A DNA stretch of 64,000 nucleotides. Source: an uncultured Elusimicrobiales bacterium. Its GTDB lineage: Bacteria; Elusimicrobiota; Elusimicrobia; Elusimicrobiales; Elusimicrobiaceae. The stretch is from contig CALUXB010000005.1 in assembly GCA_944324645.1 (NCBI GenBank), positions 1-64,000 on the forward strand, written 5' to 3'. The notes beneath the pieces were generated by a model. It worked only from the letters and a program-made list of their open reading frames with translations. It searched no databases and had not been told where the DNA came from. How positions within the stretch are numbered: the first letter of the stretch is position 1; each line of letters begins with the position of its first letter. Below are positions 33,748 through 42,152 of this stretch, piece by piece. Both the position numbers and the translations under genes were made by a program.

Positions 33748-34871
33748 TATTTTCTACCCCCTTTATAATCAAAACCTTCACTGTATTTTTGCAAATCAAA
33801 CAGCCCTTCGCCTTCTCCTTTTAAGGCAGAGGCGGCGGCGGTTAAAATGCTCTCTCCGCTCGGTGTATCTCCGGCGGGGTAAGCATTGAGATAAACGGGC
33901 GCTTTGCCATTGACCGCCAGGCGCACGTCCTGCACCAGCTGGCCCAGGCTCTGCTCTACGGTGAGCACCGCTTTTACTTTGCCCGCCAGTTCGTGAATGC
34001 GTTTGGACGGGAAAGGCCACAAGGTAATCGGGCGCAGCAGGCCCACTTTGAGGCCCTTTTCCTGCGCCTTGGTCAACGCTTCCAAGCACGCGCGGGAAGA
34101 AAGTCCGTAGGCCACCAACAGCACGTCGCAGTCTTCGGTGTTGCGCTCTTCAAAGCGCACTTCTTCGCGCTCCACTTGCCCGTAGCGTTTGGCGCGGGAC
34201 CACACATCGGCGGACAAATTGTCCCCTTTGTAAGAGAACACATTGTTTTTGGGAGCGCCGTTTTTATGGATATCCAACGCCCAATCAAATTTGCCCAGCG
34301 TCTTGGGGTCAATGGGGTCAAAATTAAAAGACATACTCTCCATCATTTGCCCCAAAATACCGTCTGCCAAAATCATCGCCGGAATGCGGTATTTTTCGGA
34401 AAGTTCATAGGCCATCTTGGGGAAATTGCCCAATTCTTCCACAGAGTTGGGAGCAAACACAAAAATGTGATAATCTCCGTTTCCGCCGCCGCGGGTGGCC
34501 TGGAAATAATCCCCCTGCGCCCCGGCAATATTGCCCAACCCCGGGCCGCCGCGCATCATATTGACAATCAGGCACGGCAAATCGGCGCTGGCTAAATAAG
34601 AAATGCCTTCTTGCTTAAGGCTCACGCCTGGAGAAGAAGACGACGTCATTGCCCGTGTGCCGGTGGACGCAGAGCCATACACCATATTGATAGCTGATAC
34701 TTCGCTTTCCGCCTGCACAAAAGCGCCGCCGGCGTCTGCCATATGGGCCGCCATATATTCGGGCACTTCGTTCTGCGGGGTAATGGGATAACCGGCAAAG
34801 AAACGGCAGCCGGCGCGGATAGCGCCTTCGGCTAAGGCTTCATTTCCTTTGCGTAATGTTTTTTCTGCCAT
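33747..34871 (-). CDS. 2-oxoacid:ferredoxin oxidoreductase, alpha subunit (VorB/KorA type)
   Basis: A 374-residue pyrimidine-binding subunit: the N-terminal part has GCRFFAGYPITPQNEVPE and SSSSPGVSLKQEGISYL, and the C-terminal part has the transketolase-like domain (LLRPITLWPFP). The lineup of four separate subunits and the alpha sequence resemble 3-methyl-2-oxobutanoate (VorB) enzymes most, with 2-oxoglutarate (KorA) as the alternative. Products would be acyl-CoA, CO2 and reduced ferredoxin, typical of anaerobic amino-acid fermentation. Confidence 0.92.
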   Translation of the reverse strand: MAEKTLRKGNEALAEGAIRAGCRFFAGYPITPQNEVPEYMAAHMADAGGAFVQAESEVSAINMVYGSASTGTRAMTSSSSPGVSLKQEGISYLASADLPCLIVNMMRGGPGLGNIAGAQGDYFQATRGGGNGDYHIFVFAPNSVEELGNFPKMAYELSEKYRIPAMILADGILGQMMESMSFNFDPIDPKTLGKFDWALDIHKNGAPKNNVFSYKGDNLSADVWSRAKRYGQVEREEVRFEERNTEDCDVLLVAYGLSSRACLEALTKAQEKGLKVGLLRPITLWPFPSKRIHELAGKVKAVLTVEQSLGQLVQDVRLAVNGKAPVYLNAYPAGDTPSGESILTAAASALKGEGEGLFDLQKYSEGFDYKGGRK

Positions 34872-34886
34872 GGAATTCCTCTAAAA

Positions 34887-35090
34887 TTATTTAATTACGG
34901 TGATGGCCACGTCCGGGCATACCATATAGCACATCGTACAGCCGATACAATTCTCTGGGTGAACCATTTCGGCGGGAAAATATCCTTTTTTGCTGATTGT
35001 TTTAGACTTGCCCAAGCATTTTTTCGGGCAGGCGTTGACGCACAAGTAGCAGGCTTTGCAGCGGTTGGCGTCTACTTCTATTCTAGGCAT
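34887..35090 (-). CDS. 2-oxoacid:ferredoxin oxidoreductase, delta (2x[4Fe-4S]) subunit
   Basis: A 67-residue ferredoxin-like protein with two clusters: CKACYLCVNACPKKC and CIGCTMCYMVCPD. It passes electrons from the TPP site to external ferredoxin. SD AAGGAGG. It is the first gene of the operon and lies 15 bases before alpha. Confidence 0.94.
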   Translation of the reverse strand: MPRIEVDANRCKACYLCVNACPKKCLGKSKTISKKGYFPAEMVHPENCIGCTMCYMVCPDVAITVIK

Positions 35091-35123
35091 GAGGCCTCCT
35101 TCTGTTCACTAGCACTCCATTAA

Positions 35124-35153
35124 AGTATATGTCTTTTTTTGGGATTTGCGCAA
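35124..35153 (-). promoter_or_regulatory. Promoter of the 2-oxoacid oxidoreductase operon
   Basis: Minus strand: TTGCGC (35153-35148), 18-base spacer, TATACT (35129-35124), followed by a leader of about 30 bases with a strong SD. Confidence 0.6.
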
Positions 35154-35171
35154 TAACCCGAAAGGACAATT

Positions 35172-35180
35172 TGTTACAAT
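35172..35180 (+). promoter_or_regulatory. Extended -10 of msrC, leaderless spacing
   Basis: TG-T-TACAAT, then six bases and ATG at 35187, with no SD. It is a clear example of the leaderless class outside the pilins. Confidence 0.6.
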
Positions 35181-35186
35181 ACGGGT

Positions 35187-35630
35187 ATGAACAAAAACCA
35201 ACTTTACTCCCTTTTATTGCAGCAAGCCGGCACGCTGCTGCAGCCCCAGTTTGGGCGTATTTCCAATACGGCCAACCTGGCCGCTCTGCTTTACCGGGGC
35301 CTGCCGGAGATTAACTGGGCCGGCTTTTACTTCTTAGAAGGGGAAATGCTGCGCCTGGGGCCTTTTCAGGGCAAACCCGCCTGCACGGAAATACCCGTTG
35401 GGCGCGGGGTATGCGGCACCGCCGTGCGCGAAGGGCATACGCTGATTGTGCCCGATGTGAACGCCTTTGCCGGGCACATCGCCTGCGACCCGGACTCCAA
35501 GAGTGAAATTGTCGTCCCGCTTATGGAAAACGGACGGGTGTGGGCCGTGCTGGATATAGACGCCCCCGTTTTAAACCGCTTTGATGAAACAGACGCTGAT
35601 TTCCTGCAAAAAATAACCGCGCTTTTGTAA
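35187..35630 (+). CDS. msrC: Free methionine-(R)-sulfoxide reductase (GAF domain)
   Basis: A 147-residue single GAF-domain protein. INWAGFYFLEG, GKPACTEIPVGRGVCGTA and HIACDPDSKSEIVVPL match the fRMsr group, including three cysteines (GKPAC, GVCG, IACD) used for catalysis and disulfide relay. It reduces free Met-R-sulfoxide in the cytoplasm using thioredoxin. It is a single gene, convergent with the pilin at 35662. A signalling GAF protein is unlikely given the conserved cysteines. Confidence 0.92.
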   Translation: MNKNQLYSLLLQQAGTLLQPQFGRISNTANLAALLYRGLPEINWAGFYFLEGEMLRLGPFQGKPACTEIPVGRGVCGTAVREGHTLIVPDVNAFAGHIACDPDSKSEIVVPLMENGRVWAVLDIDAPVLNRFDETDADFLQKITALL

Positions 35631-35661
35631 GCGCGGTTAATAACAAAGAGCCCGGGTTTAA

Positions 35662-36165
35662 CTAGGGGCGGGCATAAAGCTTGTACGTTCCCCGGTCATC
35701 CACCAGTTCTGTAAATCCCAAATTTCTGCAGGCCTTATATTTTTTCTCCATACAGGCCATCACATCTGCATTAGTTCCTGCTTCCATTCTTAGAGAATAA
35801 TCGTCTGTTTTTCGGTTACAGTATATCAACATCACATTCTTACCGTTAGCCATATCATATCCGCCTAGTCGGCACTGAAAATATTCATTCCCGTTCTCCC
35901 CGGCTGAGTTCACAGGAAATGCCAAGCTTAGTCCGTCTAGCCCTAATTCATAGCACTTGGAAGCGTTGCCCGTGTTTAATACACATTCCTCTCCAGCTGC
36001 ACGCATACTGGCCAGAAGCGCCTCTGCGGTAGCAGCGCGGCTCTTTTCAACCGCTTTGGTATATTGCGGCAAGGCAATGGCAGACAATATGCCAATAATC
36101 AACACGACCACCAAAAGTTCTATTAGCGTAAATCCGGCTGAGCAAATTCTTGAAAAACGGTGCAT
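35662..36165 (-). CDS. Type IV prepilin-like protein, short leader and strong SD
   Basis: A 167-residue prepilin: leader MHRFSRICSAG, then [37 protein letters not shown]. Several cysteines are spread through the C-terminal half (EECVLNTGNASKCYEL, FQCRLGG, IYCNRK, ACMEKKYKACR). The SD AAGGAGGGG and a TATAAT -10 upstream give it conventional expression. It lacks the T tract and dyad. Confidence 0.9.
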   Translation of the reverse strand: MHRFSRICSAGFTLIELLVVVLIIGILSAIALPQYTKAVEKSRAATAEALLASMRAAGEECVLNTGNASKCYELGLDGLSLAFPVNSAGENGNEYFQCRLGGYDMANGKNVMLIYCNRKTDDYSLRMEAGTNADVMACMEKKYKACRNLGFTELVDDRGTYKLYARP

Positions 36166-36274
36166 TTTACCCCTCCTTTTAATAAATCAGTTACAGATAA
36201 TATATTATATCAAAAAGCATTCTAGAAACAATGGGAGGATAGCAAGAAAACAGCAGAAAAAAGACAAAAAGAAA

Positions 36275-36346
36275 TGCCGAGGGACAGGATCGAACTGTCG
36301 ACACCTGGTTTTTCAGACCAGTGCTCTACCACTGAGCTACCTCGGC
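36275..36346 (-). tRNA. tRNA-Phe (anticodon GAA)
   Basis: On the minus strand, acceptor GCCGAGG pairs with CCTCGGC, discriminator A at 36275. Anticodon stem CTGGT/ACCAG has loop CTGAAAA, anticodon GAA. CCA is not encoded. Confidence 0.95.
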
Positions 36347-36350
36347 ATTA

Positions 36351-36377
36351 CTGTTATATTATACAAAAATATAACAG
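36351..36377 (-). promoter_or_regulatory. tRNA-Phe promoter inside a perfect dyad
   Basis: CTGTTATATT (36351-36360) and AATATAACAG (36368-36377) are exact 10-bp inverted arms. The minus-strand -10 TATAAT (36363-36358) lies across the left arm and loop. Eleven bases separate it from the mature tRNA, as for the other tRNAs. The repeat could be an operator or a terminator-like structure without a T run. Confidence 0.55.
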
Positions 36378-36409
36378 GTTTGAAAAATACGGCTTTTCCC
36401 GGCGGGCAA

Positions 36410-37582
36410 TCAGCGCACTTGCAGCAAGGCAAAGTGCAAATAATCCGTCTCCGGCATTCCCAGCAAAATGGGGTGGTCTTTGGCTTGCCCGCGCAGCTCT
36501 ACCAGCACGGCCCGTTTGCCGGCTTTGCTCACGCCTTGGCGGATAATATCGGCAAACAGCTCGCGCGAAATATGATGCGAACAGGTGGAAAAAGCCAAAT
36601 AGCCGCCTTTTTCTAGGCCTTCCAGCGCCATTTTGACTAATTTCACATACAAGCCCACCGCTTTGGGCAGATTTTTGCGGCTTTTGGCAAAGGCCGGCGG
36701 GTCCAACAGCACAAAATCGGGCTGGTCGGGCAATTCTTTTTTCTTCATCGCAGACAAAATACGCTCGGCATCATCGCGGTGATACACCGCCAAGTCTTTG
36801 ACGCCGTTTAACTCTGCGTTTTTATTGGCAAATTCCACCGCCGCGGCGGAAGAATCACACCCCCACACCTGCGCCGCGCCGGCCAGCGCCGCCGTAATGC
36901 CAAAAGAGCCGATGTAGCTGTACAAATCCAGCACCAGGCGGTCTTTAAAATAGGGTTTTAAGAAAGCACGGTTTTCCCGCTGGTCATAATAAAAGCCCGT
37001 TTTTTGCCCCACCAAAAGCGGCACTTCGTATTTAACGCCGTTTTCTTCTATTTGCACCGTTTCCGGCACTTCGCCCACCGTTTGCGGCGTATTGCCCAGG
37101 CCTTCCAGCGCGCGGAAAGCGCTGTCGGCGCGGTACAAAATGCCTTTGGGTTTAAAAATCTTTTTCAGCGCCGCGGTAATGGCATCTTTTTGTTTTTCCA
37201 TGCCAGCGGTTAAAATTTCCGCCACCAACACATCGCCATAGCGGTCCACCACCAGGCCGGGCATATTGTCAGACTCGCCATAACACATACGGCCGTATTT
37301 GCGCACGCCAATTTCTTTGCGCCAGTCATAGGCGGCGTCTAAATTCTGAAAGATAAAATCTTCCGGCAGCTCTTGCGGGCCTTTTTGCACTAGGCGCACC
37401 GCAATTAAGCTGTGCGGATTGAAAAACCCGGTGCCTACGGTGTTGCCGTCGCTGTCTTTTACGCAGACCAAAGAGCCTGGCTCCACCGACGTGTCCAGCC
37501 CGTCTATTTCGTTTGAGAAAATCCAATAATGTCCCGCCGCAATACGGCGCTGTTCTTTGGGTTTGAGTTTAATTTCAATCAT
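36410..37582 (-). CDS. rlmI: Class I rRNA methyltransferase, RlmI-like
   Basis: A 390-residue SAM-dependent methyltransferase. It has an N-terminal PUA domain (to about 75, GHYWIFSNEID), an EEHUD-like middle part and a Rossmann catalytic domain with DLYSYIGSFGI and VLLDPPAFAKS. The family methylates cytosine 1962 (C5) of 23S rRNA; catalysis uses the cysteine in FSTCSH. It overlaps pyrE by 8 bases. Confidence 0.9.
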   Translation of the reverse strand: MIEIKLKPKEQRRIAAGHYWIFSNEIDGLDTSVEPGSLVCVKDSDGNTVGTGFFNPHSLIAVRLVQKGPQELPEDFIFQNLDAAYDWRKEIGVRKYGRMCYGESDNMPGLVVDRYGDVLVAEILTAGMEKQKDAITAALKKIFKPKGILYRADSAFRALEGLGNTPQTVGEVPETVQIEENGVKYEVPLLVGQKTGFYYDQRENRAFLKPYFKDRLVLDLYSYIGSFGITAALAGAAQVWGCDSSAAAVEFANKNAELNGVKDLAVYHRDDAERILSAMKKKELPDQPDFVLLDPPAFAKSRKNLPKAVGLYVKLVKMALEGLEKGGYLAFSTCSHHISRELFADIIRQGVSKAGKRAVLVELRGQAKDHPILLGMPETDYLHFALLQVR

Positions 37583-38168
37583 GGTCGGCTTCCTTATTTA
37601 AATCGTCCACTTCCTGCACCGGCACGCCGGAGGCGCACAGCGGGCAGTCTTTGGCGGTAAAAGTTTGAATGGGGTAAGAGAGCAGCGCGCGAAGCGGAAT
37701 CGTCAGCGGCAAAATGCCCATAGAGCGGTCCACCATCACGGCAATACCCATCACTTTAGCTCCGGCTTCTTTGACCAATGTTTCTGCGCGCAGCACTTTG
37801 CGTCCGCCCACAGTCACGTCGTCTACCAACAGCACCGTTTCGCCGGGCTTAATCACAAAATTATGTTTTAAAATCATTTGGCCTTTGTCGTCTTTAGAGG
37901 CAAAAATGGCCCGCGCGCCGCGCACGCGTGCTACTTCCTGGGCCAGTACGGAGTTAGAGGGCGTCAGCGCCATCACCACATCGGCCTTAGCCGGGAATTT
38001 GTCAGACATAGCCTGCGCAATTTTCTGCGCCAAATTAGGATGCTGCAGCAGCAGCGAAGTCTGAATATAGGTCTGGCTGTGAAAACCTGACGGCATCACA
38101 AAGTGGCCTTCCACTACGGCCCCGTGTTCCTGCAACAAAGACAGCAAGTCTAAATTATTTCTTGGCAT
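37575..38168 (-). CDS. pyrE: Orotate phosphoribosyltransferase
   Basis: A 197-residue type I phosphoribosyltransferase making OMP from orotate and PRPP in pyrimidine synthesis. The PRPP loop is VLLVDDVTVGGRKV. The C-terminus has a CPLCASGVP tail seen in some PyrE subfamilies. ATG 38168 is chosen because AAAGGAGAG precedes it at good spacing; an upstream in-frame ATG at 38186 lies inside the AsmA gene and has no SD. It overlaps both neighbours. Confidence 0.92.
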   Translation of the reverse strand: MPRNNLDLLSLLQEHGAVVEGHFVMPSGFHSQTYIQTSLLLQHPNLAQKIAQAMSDKFPAKADVVMALTPSNSVLAQEVARVRGARAIFASKDDKGQMILKHNFVIKPGETVLLVDDVTVGGRKVLRAETLVKEAGAKVMGIAVMVDRSMGILPLTIPLRALLSYPIQTFTAKDCPLCASGVPVQEVDDLNKEADHD

Positions 38169-40464
38169 TGAACTCTCCTTTGACAAATTCGCGGCTTTTA
38201 TTAAAATCCGTACGCAGTCCGCGCCGCCGGGCAGACTCTATTTGCTCGCCGGTTTTTTTGGCGCGCAGCATCTCCAGACGCGGCTTAAGCATAGAGGAAG
38301 ACACCTTAAACGCCAACGCAGGGTTGCCGGACTCATCGGTTAAATTTTCCGCTAGCAGCCCGCCCTTAGAGCCGGGGGTGAACATCGTCCAGATTACCAG
38401 CTCAAAGGTTTCTCTCACCCAGTCCGTCCAGCCCGATACCGCAGCGGAAATCACCGGCCCCTGGGTAAAGGCATTATTAATAATCATCGTTCCGTTTTTA
38501 AAATCCACCGACACCGCCATCTCATCAAACGCCACGTCTTTAAGCACTTCTCCCACTTTAAAGCTTCCGCTGCGCTCCATACGGTGCATCATAATAAAAG
38601 GCGTAAAAGTAACGTTTAAAGCCTGCTGTTCTTCGGCCAGTTTTTCCATTTGGTGAATGACGCCCTCTTCCAGCTTCATATCCAACGTGCCGTTAAGTTT
38701 AGCCGCCCCCGGCAAAAGCCCGGTAAAGGCAAATTCCGCATTGAAGCGGTTGCCGGAGAGCACCGTGCTGGAAAAAGTATCTGCATACAGCGTGCCGGAG
38801 AAATTGGGCATAAACTTAGGCAGCCGGTCGCGGAAGTTGCGCATCCAGGCCAGCTCTCCGGTTTGCACGTTGGATTTGCTCTGTTTTTTGGAAATGGCGG
38901 AGATAACCTCTGCAAAGTCTTTTACCGTATCAATAAACTTCATCGGCTCAAAATGCTTCAGATAAATAGAAGTGTCAATTTTGCGCTGACTGCTTTTAAT
39001 ATTATTAATAGACAGGCGCAGCTTCAGCGGCACCGTATTAAGCAAGGCCGAAGAAATATAGGCATACACATTTCCTTTGCGGTAGGTGCCCGTCATTTTC
39101 AAGTTTTCAAATACGCTTTGCGCCACGGTTACTTTGCCATTCGTCGTCTGCGCATACAAATCAGTAAAGTTGTTCTTTGCCGTCAGGCTGCCGCTCACGC
39201 CGGCGGTTTGAAAACCCCAAAAAGAGCCAGACACCCCTTGGGCCGCTATTTCCGCCAGCGGCAAGGTATATTTGCCGTTTTCGCGTTTTATATCGGCAGA
39301 GAGCTTACCCTGCCCCTTCAGTTTAAAATGCGAAATGGCGGGCCAGCGTTTGGAAAGCAGAGCCAAATCCAGCCAATCCGTCTGTACGCGGGCCTGCGCC
39401 GAAAAGGGCTCTGCCCCAAAATCCAAAGAGGCGGAAGCCGTGGCTTGGATATTATCGGTCTGCACCGTCAGCTCATCTACAGTCAGGCGGGTATAGCCCG
39501 TATCCAACATACCGCGCGCAGCAATTTGCGCCTGTGGCACAGAAAACGTCGGCAAATCTTTTTTAAATACAGACAAATCCTGATTGTCAAAGGCCGGTGC
39601 AGACACCTGCACAGAAAAATAGGGCGTGACCAAATTATCTATATCCACCGTAAGCGCTACCGGCTTGCGAAACAGCGCCACCTGGGTTTGGAAATTGCGC
39701 AGAGCAAACCGGGTCCAGTCAAAATTGGCAAAATTTACTTGCCCCGTGCCGTGTATTTCCAAGTCGGAAATATTATCCCCCCAGCGGTTGCGCAGCACGG
39801 TTTCCAAACTAAAGCGGGAGAGTTCATTAAAGCGCAAACGCTGAAAGTGCATATTCAGCCCATATACCGCGTGGCTGACGCCGCTGCCCAAATCGCGGTA
39901 GCTGAGCACGCCGTCTTTGATACGCCAGTCTTCAATACTGACCTGTATGCTTTTTCCGGTCACTTCGCTGACATAAGTGCCCTGAGAGGAAACATTCACA
40001 GGAGAGGTATTATAATGTCCGTCTTCCCCGCGCATAATATTAATGCGCGGGCGCTGCAAGGTAACTTCATCAATCACCAACTTCTGCTCTAAAAGCGGTA
40101 ACAGCTGATAGCGAATCAATACAGACTCTGCAGATAAAAACGGCTCCCCCGGGTGGACCTTGTTGTCCAGCACGGCAAAGCCTTTCAGCTCTACGGTATT
40201 AATAAATTTTAGGTCAAAAGAAGAAATAACCACCGGGCGGTCAAACATCAGCTGCAGGCGGTGGGTTAACGCTTCGCTGATTTGCTGTGCATTAAACATC
40301 TTTAGCGCGCATATCCATAAGCCTCCCCCTAACAGCAAAATCAGCATTATCGCAAAAAGAACCGTCTTAAAAAACAGCGAACACGTCCCCCCCACCAGAC
40401 GTTTCCAAAGGGGACGTTTCTTCTGCGCAGCCTGCTTTTTTTGTTCTTTTTCTTTCTTGCTCAT
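38155..40464 (-). CDS. AsmA-family envelope protein
   Basis: A 769-residue protein with a highly basic N-terminus (MSKKEKEQKKQAAQKKRP), one membrane helix at about 33-57, and a long periplasmic beta-rich region. The start of the AsmA domain is visible (RLQLMFDRPVVISSFDLKFI, LLPLLEQKLVIDEVTLQRPRI). AsmA-like proteins are thought to bridge inner and outer membranes and carry phospholipid. The C-terminal part (LNGTLDMKLEEGVI) is consistent with the family. It is the second gene of a small operon after the HExxH protein. Confidence 0.82.
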   Translation of the reverse strand: MSKKEKEQKKQAAQKKRPLWKRLVGGTCSLFFKTVLFAIMLILLLGGGLWICALKMFNAQQISEALTHRLQLMFDRPVVISSFDLKFINTVELKGFAVLDNKVHPGEPFLSAESVLIRYQLLPLLEQKLVIDEVTLQRPRINIMRGEDGHYNTSPVNVSSQGTYVSEVTGKSIQVSIEDWRIKDGVLSYRDLGSGVSHAVYGLNMHFQRLRFNELSRFSLETVLRNRWGDNISDLEIHGTGQVNFANFDWTRFALRNFQTQVALFRKPVALTVDIDNLVTPYFSVQVSAPAFDNQDLSVFKKDLPTFSVPQAQIAARGMLDTGYTRLTVDELTVQTDNIQATASASLDFGAEPFSAQARVQTDWLDLALLSKRWPAISHFKLKGQGKLSADIKRENGKYTLPLAEIAAQGVSGSFWGFQTAGVSGSLTAKNNFTDLYAQTTNGKVTVAQSVFENLKMTGTYRKGNVYAYISSALLNTVPLKLRLSINNIKSSQRKIDTSIYLKHFEPMKFIDTVKDFAEVISAISKKQSKSNVQTGELAWMRNFRDRLPKFMPNFSGTLYADTFSSTVLSGNRFNAEFAFTGLLPGAAKLNGTLDMKLEEGVIHQMEKLAEEQQALNVTFTPFIMMHRMERSGSFKVGEVLKDVAFDEMAVSVDFKNGTMIINNAFTQGPVISAAVSGWTDWVRETFELVIWTMFTPGSKGGLLAENLTDESGNPALAFKVSSSMLKPRLEMLRAKKTGEQIESARRRGLRTDFNKSREFVKGEFNAKK

Positions 40465-40470
40465 TTCACT

Positions 40471-41163
40471 CTACGCGCGCGAGGACATTATTTGCTCTAC
40501 TATATAGTTTATCACAATTTTCCAGGCATTATAGGTGGAAACCGCCGTGCCGCGCACCATCTGCCCCAAAAGTACCTTGTCCGGGAATAAACATTTAAGC
40601 ACCAAAGCCAATACTACCGCATTGGCTAAAATAATCACCACCACCGAGAATATATTCCCCCCGGCCAGCTTTAAATCCGGCTGCTGGGTTTCCCACAGCG
40701 TCTTGCAGGTTTGCACCCAATGAAACATCATAAAAAATCCGACTAGAAATACAAATACCGGGAGATACGGGGTTACATCCGGCAGCACAATAGCCGCCGC
40801 GGCATAAACAAGCGCCGTTACCACCGCATAAAAAGGCACAATGTACGGGGCCAACACCACCGCGGCGTTGGTGCGGTCCATTTTTACATAGCCGCTGTCT
40901 TTGCCCACCTGCATAGAATGCACCCGAAACCCAAACAGCATAGCCGCGGTGGCGTGCGTGGTTTCGTGCCCGAACACATACATTCGGTCAAAATGGTATC
41001 CGCAGAAATGAATAGCCAAATACAACGCGCCGCCGGCCAGCAATTCTATGGCCGTTTGAAAATCTTTCAGCACATTCCAAAAACCGCCCAACACTTCCGC
41101 CGCACCGAAAAAAGCGGTGGGTATGAGCAAAACAGCAATGACTAATTTAAAGAAGTTTTTCAT
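40471..41163 (-). CDS. Putative membrane metallopeptidase (HExxH), M50-like
   Basis: A 230-residue polytopic protein. Helices lie at about 5-25, 38-53 (followed by HETTH at 66-70), 92-118, 124-148 and 165-190. HETTH within a membrane-proximal helix suggests a zinc site as in site-2 proteases, but I see no clear LDG or NxxPxxxxDG second motif, so it could be an inactive relative. ATG 41163 is preferred over the longer open frame because it begins the hydrophobic N-terminus. It is separated from the AsmA gene by six bases and is probably co-transcribed. Function is unknown. Confidence 0.65.
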   Translation of the reverse strand: MKNFFKLVIAVLLIPTAFFGAAEVLGGFWNVLKDFQTAIELLAGGALYLAIHFCGYHFDRMYVFGHETTHATAAMLFGFRVHSMQVGKDSGYVKMDRTNAAVVLAPYIVPFYAVVTALVYAAAAIVLPDVTPYLPVFVFLVGFFMMFHWVQTCKTLWETQQPDLKLAGGNIFSVVVIILANAVVLALVLKCLFPDKVLLGQMVRGTAVSTYNAWKIVINYIVEQIMSSRA

Positions 41164-41400
41164 TTTTTGCCCGCCCGGATGCAACTTACAAAAAAGATTC
41201 TTTTCCCGTCTTTCTACCGCCCTCATTATAGATTAAAAGCAGAGGCCATTTTTCTTTCTCTTCGTCCCTCACTACAACACAAAAAACGAAAGTGCTTTTC
41301 TTTTTCCGTACTTCCCATTAGGGCCCTAAAAAAAGAAACGGCTTTTCTTTCTGACGTGCCCGGAGGCATTTTATTTCAGCAGCCTTAAAAGCGGCTCCGG

Positions 41401-42093
41401 CTAAAATTTTTCGTTCCACGCCGCGTTTGCGTAGCGGCTCTGGGCCAGCGCGCGCGCCGCCGCTAGAGTTTGCTCAGAAACAGTATCGGGCCGCCATTTT
41501 GTTGTCAAAAACGCTGCCGCCCCTTGCGCCACCGCTCGGCGCAAAGCCGGGTTGCTGCGCGCATCGGCACATTGCAAAGAGCCTTGATAAAGCACCCGCT
41601 CGCCAAAACGCCGTATGGCGCCGCCCAAAATTTTCTCTCCATTAAGCAGCAAATCATCTTCCACCGGATTAATAAAACACCCGCTGGCACTTCCCCCTTG
41701 TGCGGGGGCATAAGCGGCAGCCGCAACCTGCCCCTGCCTTTGGCTGTGCAGCGCGGCGGTTTGCTCCAGTGTGCGCTCTATGGCGGCGTGCAAAGCGGCG
41801 TAAATTTCTTTGGGGCGCGGCTGCGCCCCGGCAAACACCAGACTAAAGGTCAAATCCTGCCCGTGATACACCACCCCTCCGCCTGTGGGCCTGCGGCAAA
41901 GCGGGCCGGCCTGCGGCGGGGTCTGGCGGCGCACAAAATCCCAGAACTGGCTGTAGCCAAAAGTAACCGCCGGCCCTGCGGCCCAATGGTAAAAACGAAG
42001 CACCGGCTCTGCCGGCGCACTTTGGGCCAGCAGTTCATCTAACGCCATTTGTTCATATACGTTTAGCGGCGGGGTTAAAAGGGTAATGCCCAT
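41401..42093 (-). CDS. lplA: Lipoate--protein ligase family protein
   Basis: A 230-residue BirA/LplA-fold enzyme that attaches lipoate or octanoate to a lysine of target proteins. RRPTGGGVVYHGQDLTFSLV and GEKILGGAIRR (with the catalytic Lys) are the two signatures. The natural target is GcvH encoded upstream. A terminator separates it from gcvPB, so it may be expressed at a lower level. The C-terminal accessory domain of E. coli LplA is absent. Octanoyltransferase (LipM-type) activity is an alternative. Confidence 0.88.
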   Translation of the reverse strand: MGITLLTPPLNVYEQMALDELLAQSAPAEPVLRFYHWAAGPAVTFGYSQFWDFVRRQTPPQAGPLCRRPTGGGVVYHGQDLTFSLVFAGAQPRPKEIYAALHAAIERTLEQTAALHSQRQGQVAAAAYAPAQGGSASGCFINPVEDDLLLNGEKILGGAIRRFGERVLYQGSLQCADARSNPALRRAVAQGAAAFLTTKWRPDTVSEQTLAAARALAQSRYANAAWNEKF

Positions 42094-42118
42094 AATGCAC
42101 TTTTCTACCTCAACTGCA

Positions 42119-42146
42119 AAAAATCGGCGCGGCCCAAGCCGCGCCG
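42119..42146 (-). terminator. Terminator between gcvPB and lplA
   Basis: CGGCGCGGC (42125-42133) pairs with GCCGCGCCG (42138-42146) around CCAA. On the minus strand it is followed by ATTTTTTG. Confidence 0.85.
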
Positions 42147-42152
42147 TTTAAA

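Noticed and set aside
38650..40092. Long plus-strand open frame (480 codons)
   Set aside because: It is antisense to the AsmA-like gene, has Arg/His/Gln-rich composition, no start signals and no familiar domain.
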